NCBI GenBank assembly: GCA_030063045.1
Contig: JAQSEB010000049.1
Location: 1,674,001-1,738,000, forward strand
Direction of reading: 5' to 3'
Source: Pratylenchus scribneri
Taxonomy: Eukaryota > Nematoda > Chromadorea > Rhabditida > Pratylenchidae
DNA: 64,000 bases
Each line of letters starts with the position of its first letter. Positions within the stretch are counted from its first letter, which is position 1. Shown piece by piece: positions 1 to 12,245 of this stretch. The position numbers and the translations under genes were made by a program. The notes below the pieces were generated by a model. It was not told the DNA's origin. It did not search any database and worked only from the letters and a program-made list of their open reading frames with translations.

Positions 1-377
1 ACTAATAAATAAAAAAAAATTTCAAACTGCCTCCTTCCATTATCTGGATAAATTAATGCTAATTGGCCATAATTTAATATAAATTCAACTAAATTGAACA
101 TATAGCGAATTATTTTGCTCTTTCACCTTTCGAATATTTTGAACCATTACTGATCGAGAATTAAAAATGATTCAATAAAATAAGAATTAGTAATTCCTAA
201 GTTGATATGAAAAGCAACTATAGATCTGTTTTATGATTATAAGCAATGGTAAATTCTACATAAAGTACAAAAAATTGAAGGGAATTTTTTCATCACTTTT
301 GAATTCTACCTAATTTTTCATTGAAAAAATATTCAAATTAGCTTATTAAAATTCCCATATATTTTGCTTATTTAAAG

Positions 378-3300
378 GCATTGCTGTATGCAATATGCCA
401 GCCGAGGTGGTGGAGGAAGCAGCGGACCACACAATTTCACTCATCCTCAACATGTTCAGGCGAACATTTTGGGTGGCCAGAACCGTTCAAATGGGCAAAA
501 AAGTTTGGATGAGAAAAAATTATTTAAAAGTGTAAATATTAATAGTTGCAAAATATGGACCAATTACGCGAATTGATGGCCAGTTCGAAAAGGGTCCGGG
601 GCAGCACATTGGGCATTATTGGATTTGGACGAGTATATTTTATTTATTTTTTAAATTTTTAAATTTTATAAATTTAATTTAAATTTTTAATTTTATATCT
701 TTATTTTTAATTTTTTTATTATTCTCTAAAAATTTTTTGAAATTATTTTTAAAATTTTTTGAAATTATTTTTAAAATTTTTTAATTATTTTTTAAAACCA
801 AAAATTAAATAAAAAAATACAAAAATTAAGATTGGTTGCGCAGTTGCATTAAGGGCAAAAGCGCTGGGCTTTCGTGTTTGTTTCTTCGATCCTCATATTG
901 TAAACGGTAAAAATTGGGATAAATTTAATAGGAAAAAATATTTTATTCCCAGGCCTAGAACGCGTAATTGGCGTTGAAAGGGCTGAAAAATTGGCTGAAT
1001 TATTGGCCCAATCCGATTGTATCACATTGCATTGCCCACTTAACCAAGAGACTAGACATTTGTTGAACAATGTAATTTTATAAAAAAAAATCAAAATTAG
1101 TGACCAATAAAATGTCAGTTAAACAACCGAATCAATTTCAGATCCAAATATCTTGGCCATTAACCTTTTGAAAAATTTCAATTTATTTATTAATTAAACA
1201 CAGATGGATTTATTTTGGATGATTCCTGTCCTAATATCGGAATTTAGAATTAATATAAAACCTTGAATTTAAGCAAATTAATGTAGTGTCATAAATTAGC
1301 ATTTTCCTATTAAAATGTTTCTGTATATTTTTTTCTACAAATTAATCTATCGTTTCCATAAAATAAATTTTATATATTTTTGAAATTAAAAATCTCAAAT
1401 TAATTTTTTGTAATTCAGGATTCATTGAAACGACTAAAATCCGGTGCCTTCCTTGTAAATATTGGTGAAGCGGATTTGATCGATTTGAAAGCATTGATCA
1501 ACTCTTTGAAATCAGGACAAATCAAGGCGGCCTCATTTGATATAAGCCAAAGGGCAATGCCAAATGAACAATTCGCTGATTTTGGTCAGTTTTATTTTTC
1601 TTAGGACAAAATGATGAAATATTGGTCAATTGATAGAATTAAAAAAGAGATCTAGGGAAATTGAACTTTTTAATTTGTGAAATCGATCAAGATGAGTACT
1701 CATTCGAAAGAGCTCAAACACCTGAGTCGATTTTGGAGTGGATGAAATTGCGCCGTGTGCTGCTTTGCAATTTATATGAACACATGAAAATTGCAAAAAA
1801 CTTTCATTCTGTGTCGAACAGAAATTTTTCACTATAGCTCAATTGACGCGAATCGATGGGCTAGCTAGAATCTGCCATTGATTTCGCATAAAACTCAGAA
1901 ATTAAAAATTTAAATGGCTTGAATTGGCTAGGTTTTCAACCCTTTTGCGGTGGTAAAATTTGTCACGCCATTCGGGAAAACTTCGACTAGCTCTAGAAAA
2001 ACTCAGTTTTTAGAGCTCTTTCGAACGAGGTATCATTATCATCGATCATCCAAATTGGTTCACAAATAAAGAAAGCCTTTCCCAAAGGAAAATTTAGCAA
2101 CATTTTCGGCCAGAAGTATTTTTTGAGGACCAAAAATTTGGTCAATTTTTGAAAAAGTTAAGAAATTTTTTAAATCATTTTTTTCTACTAGAATTATTTT
2201 TGTAATCATTTTTTTCTGCCAGAGAAGCATTTTGTAGGGATTATAAATTTCGATTAGAAAGTAAATTAAATATATCAAAAATATTGTTCGATATTTTGTC
2301 GCATTTTTATAAATTTTTTTATCATATTTTATTTATGCGAATTGTTTGAAAAAATAATTGAAATTTTTGAAAAAAAATAATTCATTTAAAAAAAGGATTA
2401 ACAAACGAAATCACCCAACATTAATATGCCAATGTCCTTGGTTATCGGAATCTGGCATGTTTTTATTGGGCTGATTTCATCTGTCAATCCTTAAATTAAT
2501 TTTAAACGAACTCACTTATATAAAATGCAGAAACGCTAAATGACAAATGCGTCGCGATGTAAAAATTGCTTTGTAAAGAAGAAATTTTTCCCAAGTTGAT
2601 TGAAGGGAAAAGTCATCTCTTTTAAATTTCTCTGCTTTCCTTCTTCACTCACCTCTCTCCATCAAAATTTGTGTTCTGTTCCCTAATGAATTTTTTTTTA
2701 TTTTTTGATTAGTTTATTTAAATTCAGACCAGGATTTTAGGCCTTAGATTAGGCTTGAAAAATGGTCTCAAAATTAGAATATTTCCAAAAATGAAACATT
2801 ATAATAAAATAAATTATTTTAAATTCGAACTAAGATTTTAGGTCTTGGTCTTGGAATTACCTTGAAAAGATGGTCTCAAAATTTGAATATTTTCGAAAAT
2901 AAAATATAAATAAACTGAATTATTATTTTTTTTCCTTTTTAGAATCACTTTTGAATATGCCAAATGTGATTTGTACTCCAAATTGTGCCTGGTTTTCGGA
3001 AGAATCCTTAAAGGAAATGCGAATTTCGGCTGCTAAAGAAGTCCGAAGAGCCCTTGGAGGTCCAATACCCGAAAATTTGCAGGTAAAATTTTTTAAATAA
3101 TTTAATTTTTAATTATATTTTTTAGTCAATTATTTTTTTATATTTTTTTTAAAAATTAATTTACTATTTTTTTAAACTATTTTTTTTTCGAATTTAGAAT
3201 TGCGTGAACAAATCAGAATTGTTCGCCCTTCGAATGGCACAACAAAGGGGGACATCAGCTGGCCAAATTGGTGGAATTCACCAAAATGGTTTCACCGCCA

Positions 3301-6300
3301 ATGAATTTGGCATACAACAGCAGGGAATTATACCATCGGGAATAGGAATGTCATTGCCAAGAAATTCGGCAATAATTAATCAGCAACATCTTGGGAATGA
3401 AATTTCAACTAGTAGTTTTGCAACAACTGTGGGAAATTCAACGGCGGAATATTCGAGTAAATAAATATAAAATATATTTTTAAATTAAATAAATTAATAA
3501 ATTTACAAAAAAATTTAAAATTTGTAATCATTAAAAACAAAATATTCAGCGAATTACTCACCCGGTTCAAATGAATGTTAGCTTTAAATTTTGTCAAATT
3601 TTTGATCATCTTATAGCTCTAATTGTGTTATGGTAAATTTGATAGAAATTTCATAAAATTATTACGCAAAAAGATTACAATCTAGACGAAAATCAGGAAA
3701 TTTTCCCCTTTTTTGCCACAACATTCTGACCAATTTATATATTTGATTAATTATTTTATCATCAAATTGCTCTAAAAAAGCTATAAAAATTTTAAAAATT
3801 TTATTAAAAGCTAAAATTTAATAAAAAAAATAAAATCAAATTAAATAAATTTTTCAGCAATTCAAGCGCCACCACAGCCACCAATTTCCATCGAGGGAAT
3901 TTCATCAGCCCAAGCTGATTCCTTACATAATGCCTCCGCCCTGTTGGCCTATCAAAATTTCATGATGCAAAATCCACAATTGTTGATGGCAGCCACCCGA
4001 TTGGCCGGTGGTCCAATTCCTCCCATGCCATCAAATTTGCCAACATCCATGGCTGCAGGTGCCCAAAATATTCCGGCTGTCACAGCCGCCCATCATCCAT
4101 CCTTAATGAACAATGAATTTGTGCCGGCCACTAATTCTCAATTGGCAACGACTGGGGCAAATTTACACTCTACTTCAAAAAGTCCATCGCTAAGTAGACC
4201 CAACAGCGGTTCAAATGTGCCGATTACATTTAAGCAGCAACAACATAAACCGGCAGAACCAAAACAACGTCTGCCTGTAGAAGTTGATCAGGCTACAGTA
4301 GATAATATTGGCCAGCGAGAAATGGACATTGACAATGGGAGAAGAATTGATAATGTAAGGCCATATAAATATTTATAATTTTATTTTATTCAAATAGATT
4401 AAATATTTTACTTTTTGAGATGAAAATTAACTAATATTAAAGCATCTTCAAAATAAATTACAATATAAGTATTTTTATTTAATATATTTAAAAATTAAAT
4501 TTTTGGTACTTTTCTGTTATCAGTCACCAGTTTTTTATAAAGTAAACTGGAGAAGAAATGGTTCCGGTATATGATTAATGTCCAGGGATAATATCATCCA
4601 AGTATCCCTAATCCTAATCATCCGTAAGAGATCCTACATTTCTTAAACATCTGGTGATTTATAACCGAAAAGTACCAATTTTATAATTAAAAATATATAT
4701 ATATATCGATCGAAAAAATAATAAATAAATTTAAATTCATTTGAAATAATTAATCTAATAATAAAAATTAAATTTTTTTTCTACAGTATCCATCTACGGA
4801 ACAACAATCATCAGCGGCAACTAGAGTTGCACCCCCGGGGACGGGGATGCGTTCGGGGAGAAATTTTCGGGGATCAAATTTTCGGGGAACATTTCGGGGC
4901 TACCCCGGGGTTATCTTTTTCGGGGACGGGGATTCGGGGATAAAACGGGGATCATTTCGGGGATCCCCGGGGCCCCGGGGAAGAAAACGGGGATTAAGGG
5001 AATTTTTTTAATATGCTAAAAAAGGTAATAAATTTATAATAATTGTGCAATTTTTGTGCATTTATTATTGATCAATAGAAATTTGAACATCAATGTCATT
5101 ATTCAATTTCATCCTCGTCTTCATCATCACTTAATGGTTTGCCTTGACCAAGTTTAAGTTTTTTCAATGAACTTTTGATCAGTAAAATTTCTTCAGCTTT
5201 CTCGCCCTTAAAATAATAAAAATCAATTTTGGTTAATATTAATGAATTACACTCAATCGATTGCGCAATTTGTTGGAATATAAAAGAGTTGCTTGTGAAA
5301 AAAGCCGTTCACTCGAAACACTTGAGCAAGGAATGGACATTAATTTGCGAGCAATTGAGCAGATTTTAGGAAAATCAGATTGTTTTTGTGCAAACCATTC
5401 AAAAACTTTTTCAACATTTTCTTTGGGCTTTAAATTGGGCAATTGTTTGAAATGAACAAATTCAATCTATAATAAAATTACTGTTACTTTTAATTATAAT
5501 TGAAAACATAAACCTTCAATTCATCACAATATTTTCTTTTTGGATTATCTGGCTCATCATTTGCATTTGCGTTATTTTGAGCATTTTCATCGACAGGTTG
5601 ATCAATTAAATTTTGTGCATCCCAAATATCTGCAAAGAGAAAAGTAGATAATAGGTAGATAAATTATATTACCAAAATTTTGTGTCATTAATCCTTCTTG
5701 TGCCATGAATAATGTTTCATCTGCATCATCTCCAAATTCATCATATATTTCTTGATTGGACGTTTCAGTTCCTCTGAATTTAATTTTCTCAATAATAAAT
5801 AAACAAAACCTCAATAATCTGTTGCGCAACCGTTTTTTTATCAATTTGAGCAGCTTGAGCACTTGACATTGGTTGTTGTAATTTGAGCAAATCCAATTCT
5901 TGTTGGAGAATTCTTTGTTGAGCATTGTGCAAATCAGATTGCAATTTTTTCTTTTCTTCAAGGTTTTGCGTTTTCAAATCAAAAATTTCCTTAATTTTTT
6001 TTATCATTTAAAATTCGAAAAAAAATACTTTGTTCAATTGGGCAATTTTCTCGGCCATTTCCGCTGCATTATTTACTTCTTGTTCAATCCTTTCATTCAA
6101 ATTGGCTTTTTGTGCAAGTAAAATTCGTTGTTGGGCAGCATATCTTTCGTCGAATTCCTTTTTCGCTTGTGCAAGTTTTGTGTCACAATTGCTGGTCATT
6201 AGAGCAATGCTTTGATCCGTTTCCTTGAGCATTTGTTCAATTTTTTGTTCATGTTCTTTGCGCATTTGAGCAATTTTTTCATCACAATCGCAATATTCTT

Positions 6301-7142
6301 TTAATTTGATTAAGAAATATAAAATTTGAATAATATAAAATTAAACCTTCTTCCTCAGAATCGCTTTGATCAGATTGCGCAGTAGATTCTTGAGCATCCT
6401 TCTCCAATTGATTCATTTTTTCTTCTTCTTCTCGTTTCTTCTTCTCCTTTTTCTTCTTTCTATCGCGGCTTTTTGACATTTTTTTTAATTTCAATTTATC
6501 ACTAATTAATAACTAATTTACTAATCTAATTCGATTTCTGAAATTTTATGGTTTATTTATTAATTTATATAAAATATGAATTAAAATTGTGAGGTTTTGC
6601 AAATAATTTTCCTTGATATTTATTTAATGCGAATGATAAGTCCATTAAACTACGCAATTTTGTTTGCAATTGTTTGCATTATTCAACCAAACATTTTTTT
6701 TGGTTCTCTATCTCTATTATTCTTAGGTAATAGTAAATGTAGAGAAAGATAATTAGGAAAAATAAATACAATTAAAGAAAAAACATAAATTTTAGACGAA
6801 TTCGTTTCGAAAAAAAACTATTTTCGGGGATGAAAAAGTCCGGGGATACGATTCACGGGGTCGGGGGTTCCCCGATATCGGGGATGGACTTTACGGGGAC
6901 GGGGATGCCCCCGACTCGGGGATAAAATTGACGGGGAACATTTCGGGGATTCCCCGGGGTTAAAATCGTCGGGGATCCCCGGGGTTTCGGGGATCCCCGT
7001 CCCCGGGGGTGCAACCCTAGCGGCAACGACGACGGCGGCAGATTCGCCTGAAACTTCTCCACATGGACGACTTTTAATTGCGGATGAACGCGAGGATGAT
7101 GATGGGGATGAGGAGGATTTGGACGAGGCTGATGGGAATTAG
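378..7142 (+). CDS. ctbp-1: C-terminal binding protein (CtBP) co-repressor, 5' end outside the window, last exon split by a hAT element
   Basis: Joined exons give a CtBP-type dehydrogenase-fold transcriptional co-repressor. I read exons at 378-502, 546-632, 831-906, 953-1071, 1419-1584, 2943-3082, 3198-3456, 3858-4354 and 4787-4821 continued at 7028-7142. The reading frame is kept across every junction. Recognisable landmarks are the GIAVCNMPAEVVEEAADHT stretch, the NAD-binding GFGRIG glycine motif at the 632/831 junction, LAQSDCITLHCPL, GAFLVNIG, VICTPNCAWFSEES and IPENLQNCVNK. A long low-complexity tail rich in Q, A, P and S follows and ends in an acidic stretch and TAG at 7140-7142. The residues that form the catalytic Arg/Glu/His triad in other CtBPs are all changed (Arg to Glu in the ARGG region, no Glu in the HESEP region, His to Asn in TPH), so it is probably a non-enzymatic NAD-binding co-repressor. 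Exons upstream of 378 lie outside the window. Confidence 0.9.
1668..2068. repeat. Fold-back (MITE-like) element in a CtBP intron
   Basis: The two ends are imperfect inverted repeats: TTTGTGAA with a GATCGAT motif and CATTCGAAAGAGCTC at 1675-1720 match, inverted, GAGCTCTTTCGAACGAGG and ATCGATCATCC up to TTCACAAA near 2068. There is no coding potential. I see no clear target duplication. It lies in the long intron between the CtBP exons ending at 1584 and starting at 2943. Confidence 0.55.
4495..4688. repeat. Short fold-back MITE in a CtBP intron
   Basis: About 190 bp with inverted ends: TTGGTACTTTTCTGTTAT with TCACCAG on the left matches, inverted, CTGGTGA with ATAACCGAAAAGTACCAA on the right. 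No ORF. It sits between the CtBP exons ending at 4354 and starting at 4787. Confidence 0.65.
4814..4821. repeat. 8-bp target site duplication of the hAT element (second copy 7020-7027)
   Basis: GCGGCAAC directly before the element is repeated exactly at 7020-7027 directly after it. Eight base pairs is the duplication length of hAT transposons. Removing the element and one copy restores an open CtBP exon. Confidence 0.93.
4822..7019. mobile_element. hAT-superfamily DNA transposon, 2198 bp, inserted in the last CtBP exon
   Basis: The termini are near-perfect inverted repeats of about 27 bp beginning TAGAGTTGCACCCCCGGGG (left) and TAGGGTTGCACCCCCGGGG (right, inverted). Both ends then carry several hundred bases of GC-rich repeats built from CGGGGAT and TTTCGGGG. 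The flanks are an 8-bp duplication, GCGGCAAC. The interior carries one spliced minus-strand gene ending in a hAT dimerisation domain but without the catalytic core, so the element is probably moved by a transposase encoded elsewhere. The near-perfect ends and duplication suggest a fairly recent insertion. Confidence 0.92.
5099..6479 (-). CDS. hAT-derived protein: coiled coil joined to a hAT C-terminal dimerisation domain, multi-exon
   Basis: I read a spliced gene inside the hAT element, with start ATG at 6477-6479 and stop at 5099-5101. Exons run 6479-6349, 6297-6029 and 5990 to about 5810, with further exons near 5760-5670, 5630-5515 and 5465-5255 and a last one near 5210. Introns are short (51 and 38 bp for the first two). 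The third junction near 5790-5815 is ambiguous. The N-terminus is lysine-rich and then Ser/Glu/Asp-rich, followed by a long Gln/Glu/Lys coiled coil. The penultimate exon has the hAT dimerisation signature: SIARKLMSIPCSSVSSERLF, then LRNRLS. The tail is acidic. The RNase H-like catalytic core and the BED finger are missing. It may be a dimerisation partner or a dominant regulator; this is inference. Confidence 0.65.
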
Positions 7143-8076
7143 GCATGAATTTACGAAAAAGAAGAAATGAAAAAAAATAATTTCGGAGAATTGTTTCGTG
7201 CCTAAAATATTAAATTAATTGTGATCAAAATCCCAAACATTTTTGTCGGGAATATTTTTGCCTTCTCTTTATCCCTCATTTTTAATCAAATATCAAATTC
7301 ACAGTACAACACCGAAATCACATCAAAAATTAGCCCAGAATATCACTGCTTAATTTTTTTATTTTGCTGCTTATGTTCCATTTATTGTCCATTCACATCT
7401 CACAATAATACTCACACCTTATTTTACCCTTTAGTTATTTATTGAATTTAATTAATACTTAATTTATATTGGTGATGTGATAAAATTAATGTTGAATAAT
7501 TCATAAATAGAAAAGGTAAAAGGTCCAAAAATATTTAAATAAAAATTAAGGGTTACTATTTTTTGCAGATAAAACAGCCTTTTGGTTTCTAATAAATCAT
7601 AAACCATTTTTAGGCCTTACAAACCTTATACAATTTTGTCATAAAATGTCAGGTTTTGATGACCCAAAATTAAAGAGTTTATAAGCAAGCAAAAACGGGA
7701 AATATAGTTTAAACTTTTTAATAACTTTTAATTTTGAGCAAAAAACAGAAATTTTATAATTTATATACCTATCGATGCTTCTCGATGAGATCTACAAATT
7801 GGTATAAGGATTGTTAGATCCAAAACCGGTTTCTGATTTATTAGAAGTTAAAAACTATTTCATGCCAAAAAAAGGAATTTTAGTGCCGAAAAATAGTGAT
7901 CGAAAATATTTAATTAAAAATTTAATTTTCCCAATTTAAAATTTTTTATTTGAAATACAATTAAAAAAAAGTACAATAAATTTTAAAATAGATTAAAATA
8001 CTGGGACTATAAAAATAAATTTAAAAATGTCAAAAATTGTGTTTTTTGTAGTTCTTTTCCATTATATAAAAATTCA
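7143..8076. other. Spacer between convergent CtBP and PKI 3' ends
   Basis: No gene is seen. It should hold the 3' untranslated regions of both genes and contains one fold-back element (7550-7905). Confidence 0.6.
7550..7905. repeat. Fold-back element, same family as 52497-52860
   Basis: The left arm has GGTTTCTAATAAATCATAAACC and CCTTACAAACCTTATACAA. The right arm has these inverted as TTGGTATAAGG and AAAACCGGTTTCTGATTTAT with TTAGAAGTTAAAAAC. The core contains ATCGATGCTTCTCGATGAGA. The copy at 52497-52860 shares the arms and the ATCGAT...GATGAGAT core. No ORF. Confidence 0.6.
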
Positions 8077-11000
8077 TTATTTTTGGCTAGTTTGACCCGT
8101 TGTTGCCGTAACTGCGGAGTTATTCGTTTGTTGTTGTTGCTGATTTGTGGCATTTCCTGCTGAGGAATTTGCGTTGCTACAGCATGGACCATCCGATTCG
8201 CCTGTGGCCTCCATTTGGGAAAATCGCTCAGCAAGTGTATTCGGATCGGAATTTTCCACGCCCAAATCGGGTAAAGCATTTCGCCTAAAATAATAATTGA
8301 TTTGACATATATTTAATTTTTCATTATATTTAAAATAATTAGGATGGAATGAAAAATTATTATTAATTAATTAAATTTTTATTGATGAAGTAAAATTATA
8401 ATTAGATTAAATGGAATTATATAATTAGTGCAAAACAAGCGGAATTTAAATCAGACAGGTGGAATTATTAAAATCAGAACAGGCGGAATTATTAAAATCA
8501 GAACAGGCGGAATTATTAAAATCAGAACAGGCGGAATTATTAAAATCAGAACAGGCGGAATTATTAAAATCAGAACTGGCGGAATTAAAAATCAGAACTG
8601 GCGGAATTATAAATCAGAACAGGCGGAATTATTAAAATCAGAACAGGCGGAATTATTAAAATTAGAACAGGCGGAATTATATAAATCAGAACAGGCGGAA
8701 TTATATAAATCAGAACAGGCGGAATTATATAAATCAGAACAGGCGGAATTATATAAATCAGAACAGGCGGAATTATTAAAATCAGAACAGGCGGAATTAT
8801 TAAAATCAGAACAGGCGGAATTATTAAAATCAGAACAGGCGGAATTATTAAAATCAGAACAGGCGGAATTATTAAAATTAGAACAGGCGGAATTATATAA
8901 ATCAGAACAGGCGGAATTATATAAATCAGAACAGGCGGAATTATTAAAATCAAACTGGCGGAATTATTAAAATCAGAACAGGCGGAATTATTAAAATCAG
9001 AACAGGCGGAATTATTATAATCAGAACAGGCGGAATTATTAAAATCAGAACAGGCGGAATTATTAAATCAGAACAGGCGGAATTATTAAAATCAGAACAG
9101 GCGGAATTATTAAAATCAGAACAGGCGGAATTATTAAAATCAGAACAGGCGGAATTATTAAAATCAGAACAGGCGGAATTATTAAAATCAGAACAGGCGG
9201 AATTATTAAATCAGAACAGGCGGAATTATTAAAATCAGAACAGGCGGAATTATTAAAATCAGAACAGGCGGAATTATTAAAATCAGAACAGGCGGAATTA
9301 TTAAATCAGAACAGGCGGAATTATTAAAATCAGAACAGGCGGAATTATTAAAATCAGAACAGGCGGAATTATTAAAATCAGAACAGGCGGAATTATTAAA
9401 ATCAGAACTGGCGGAATTAAAAATCAGAACTGGCGGAATTATAAATCAGAACAGGCGGAATTATTAAAATCAGAACAGGCGGAATTATTAAAATCAGAAC
9501 AGGCGGAATTATAAATCAGAACAGGCGGAATTATTAAAATCAGAACAGGCGGAATTATTAAAATCAGAACAGGCGGAATTATTAAAATCAGAACAGGCGG
9601 AATTATTAAAATCAGAACTGGCGGAATTAAAAATCAGAACTGGCGGAATTATAAATCAGAACAGGCGGAATTATTAAAATCAGAACAGGCGGAATTATTA
9701 AAATCAGAACAGGCGGAATTATAAATCAGAACAGGCGGAATTATTAAAATCAGAACAGGCGGAATTATTAAAATCAGAACAGGCGGAATTATTAAAATCA
9801 GAACAGGCGGAATTATTAAAATCAGAACTGGCGGAATTAAAAATCAGAACTGGCGGAATTATAAATCAGAACAGGCGGAATTATTAAAATCAGAACAGGC
9901 GGAATTATTAAAATCAGAACAGGCGGAATTATAAATCAGAACAGGCGGAATTATTAAAATCAGAACAGGCGGAATTATTAAAATCAGAACAGGCGGAATT
10001 ATTAAAATCAGAACAGGCGGAATTATTAAAATCAGAACTGGCGGAATTAAAAATCAGAACTGGCGGAATTATAAATCAGAACAGGCGGAATTATTAAAAT
10101 CAGAACTGGCGGAATTAAAAATCAGAACTGGCGGAATTATAAATCAGAACAGGCGGAATTATTAAAATCAGAACAGGCGGAATTATTAAAATCAGAACAG
10201 GCGGAATTATTAAAATCAGAACAGGCGGAATTATTAAAATCAGAACAGGCGGAATTATTAAAATCAGAACTGGCGGAATTAAAAATCAGAACTGGCGGAA
10301 TTATAAATCAGAACAGGCGGAATTATTAAAATCAGAACAGGCGGAATTATTAAAATCAGAACAGGCGGAATTATAAATCAGAACAGGCGGAATTATTAAA
10401 ATCAGAACAGGCGGAATTATTAAAATCAGAACAGGCGGAATTATTAAAATCAGAACAGGCGGAATTATTAAAATCAGAACAGGCGGAATTATTAAAATCA
10501 GAACAGGCGGAATTATTAAAATCAGAACAGGCGGAATTATTAATCAGAACAGGCGGAATTATTAAAATCAGAACAGGCGGAATTATTAAAATCAGAACAG
10601 GCGGAATTATTAAAATCAGAACAGGCGGAATTATTAAATCAGAACAGGCGGAATTATTAAAATCAGAACAGGCGGAATTATTAAAATCAGAACAGGCGGA
10701 ATTATTAAAATCAGAACAGGCGGAATTATTAAAATCAGAACAGGCGGAATTATTAAAATCAGAACAGGCGGAATTATTAAATCAGAACAGGCGGAATTAA
10801 ATCAGAACAGGCGGAATTATTAAAATCAGAACAGGCGGAATTATTAAAATCAGAACAGGCGGAATTATTAAAATCAGAACAGGCGGAATTATTAAATCAG
10901 AACAGGCGGAATTATTAAAATCAGAACAGGCGGAATTAAAATTAAAAAATAATGAATTTAATACAAAATAAGCTGAATTACGAAATCAAAATACTCAGAA

Positions 11001-11129
11001 AAATATTAATTTTTTTTTAAATTTGTGATATTTTTATTTAAATCGAAATTTATTTAATTTTTACCTTCCCGTTCGCCCTGAAGCCACGAATGTGTCCAAA
11101 TCATTCGTGTTATCATCCAATTCGCCCAT
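8077..11129 (-). CDS. cAMP-dependent protein kinase inhibitor (PKI), two coding exons, about 90 aa
   Basis: Exon 1 (coding 11129-11065) and exon 2 (8284-8077) join in frame. The junction reconstructs FVASGRTGRRNALPDLG, which matches the PKI pseudosubstrate region (FIASGRTGRRNAIHD in vertebrate PKI). This peptide blocks the catalytic cleft of protein kinase A: the arginines bind in the substrate site and the Ala after Asn-free RRN takes the place of the phosphoacceptor. The upstream Asp/Phe helix (NDLDTFVASG) is kept. The rest is a TLAERFSQMEA segment, at the place of the nuclear export signal in PKI but only weakly similar to it, and a Gln/Asn/Ser/Thr-rich tail. The start ATG at 11127-11129 places the pseudosubstrate where it lies in known PKIs. 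The 2.8 kb intron is mostly minisatellite. Confidence 0.88.
8457..10938. repeat. Long minisatellite array (24-bp unit) in the PKI intron
   Basis: About one hundred head-to-tail copies of a ~24-bp unit (GGCGGAATTATTAAAATC, then AGAACA), with variants shortened to ~20 bp or with ATATAAATC or AACTGG. Higher-order repeats of about 180 bp are visible between 9400 and 10100, where AACTGGCGGAATTAAAAATC recurs at regular steps. Long ORFs on both strands here are repeat artefacts. Arrays of the same unit lie at 49255, 55545 and (inverted) 63335. Confidence 0.95.
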
Positions 11130-11920
11130 CTTTCCCAGCTGGAGCCGGTCAATGCTAAATCAAAAATAATTAATTTTAAATCTATTTTTGGATTTAAAAA
11201 ATATTACCTTATCGAAGTAATTTTTGAAGAAATTAAATGATATTTATATATATGGCAACATTTATTTAAATATAAAATATTTATAAGTTTGGATCCTGCA
11301 AAATAGAATAAATTTAGTCAAAATTAATAGTTAATGTAAAATAAAAGACAAAAATAAAAAAATGAACTCAATAATTCTATTTCTTATTTCATTGAAATCT
11401 ATACCGGGGATTTGCACAATGAAATGAGGCGAAATATAATATAAAGAGCGTGGGAATTGGCCAAATTCAGTTCTTGGCCCAAAAAGAATTGTATAGGAAA
11501 ATGGCACTCATTTAAAAAAGGAGGCAAGTTCAATTGTGTATCGAAGAAATTTTTGGCCAAAGGGTAAGTCTAGGCTCATTTTCATGAAAAAGATACCCTA
11601 AAAGCAAACATCCCTATTCAAGTGGGACAGTGCCGGATGCTTAAATGTAAATGCCTTTGTGTGCCCTTAAGGTTCGTTTAACCCATTTTGCGCACACCCA
11701 CTTAATAAAATGGTTTTTTAAGTCTTTTAGGGATTGATTGGTCGAGCTTATTAGAGAAAAAACATTTGCATACAAATACAAAGCCAGTTTTTTGTGGAGT
11801 TGGAGCGACAAAGCCATTTATATGTAGAATTAGAGAGAGAAAGGAGTATGCGGGAGGAAGGCGAGCGGAAATTGGCCACATGAGTGTGCCTAGGGGCAGC
11901 TCTCTCTTGTCATAGTCGAG
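11130..11920. other. Upstream region of PKI, no gene seen
   Basis: It continues the untranslated part of PKI exon 1 up to an AG acceptor-like site near 11156. An upstream non-coding exon is likely but I could not place it. No supported ORF. Confidence 0.4.
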
Positions 11921-11944
11921 TCAATGGGCCAGGGCCGAAAGGCC

Positions 11945-12245
11945 CCATGGACCATGGCAAATATGTGGAACATATGCCAATTACGGTTGTGGGAGGGAAT
12001 TGCTGAGAGGGAATGATGAAGTAGAGTGTGGGGGAGGACTCAAATGGCAATGCCAACGGCCAATAGTTGGTGTAAAAAGTGGATTAGGGGAAAGTGTGCC
12101 AATATCAAACAGGAATGAAAATGCAGAAAAATGTGGAACATATGCCAATTGTCGGTGGGAATGATGAAGGAAATGTGGGGGAGGACTAAAATGTCAATGC
12201 CAAAGCCAATACCAATGGCCATAGTTGGTGTAAAAAAGTGAAAGT
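11945..12245. repeat. Direct duplication of a ~120-bp segment
   Basis: ATGTGGAACATATGCCAATT ... GTGGGGGAGGACT ... ATAGTTGGTGTAAAAA occurs at about 11960-12080 and again at about 12130-12240 with small differences. The overlapping ORFs on both strands have no recognisable product. Confidence 0.6.

Noticed and set aside
8428..8970. Long open frames on both strands in the minisatellite (about 180 and 122 aa)
   Set aside because: They are the 24-bp repeat (a multiple of three) read as codons; the other arrays give similar frames. No start context or domain.
8457..10938. CRISPR-like array
   Set aside because: Units are directly adjacent without spacers and the genome is eukaryotic.
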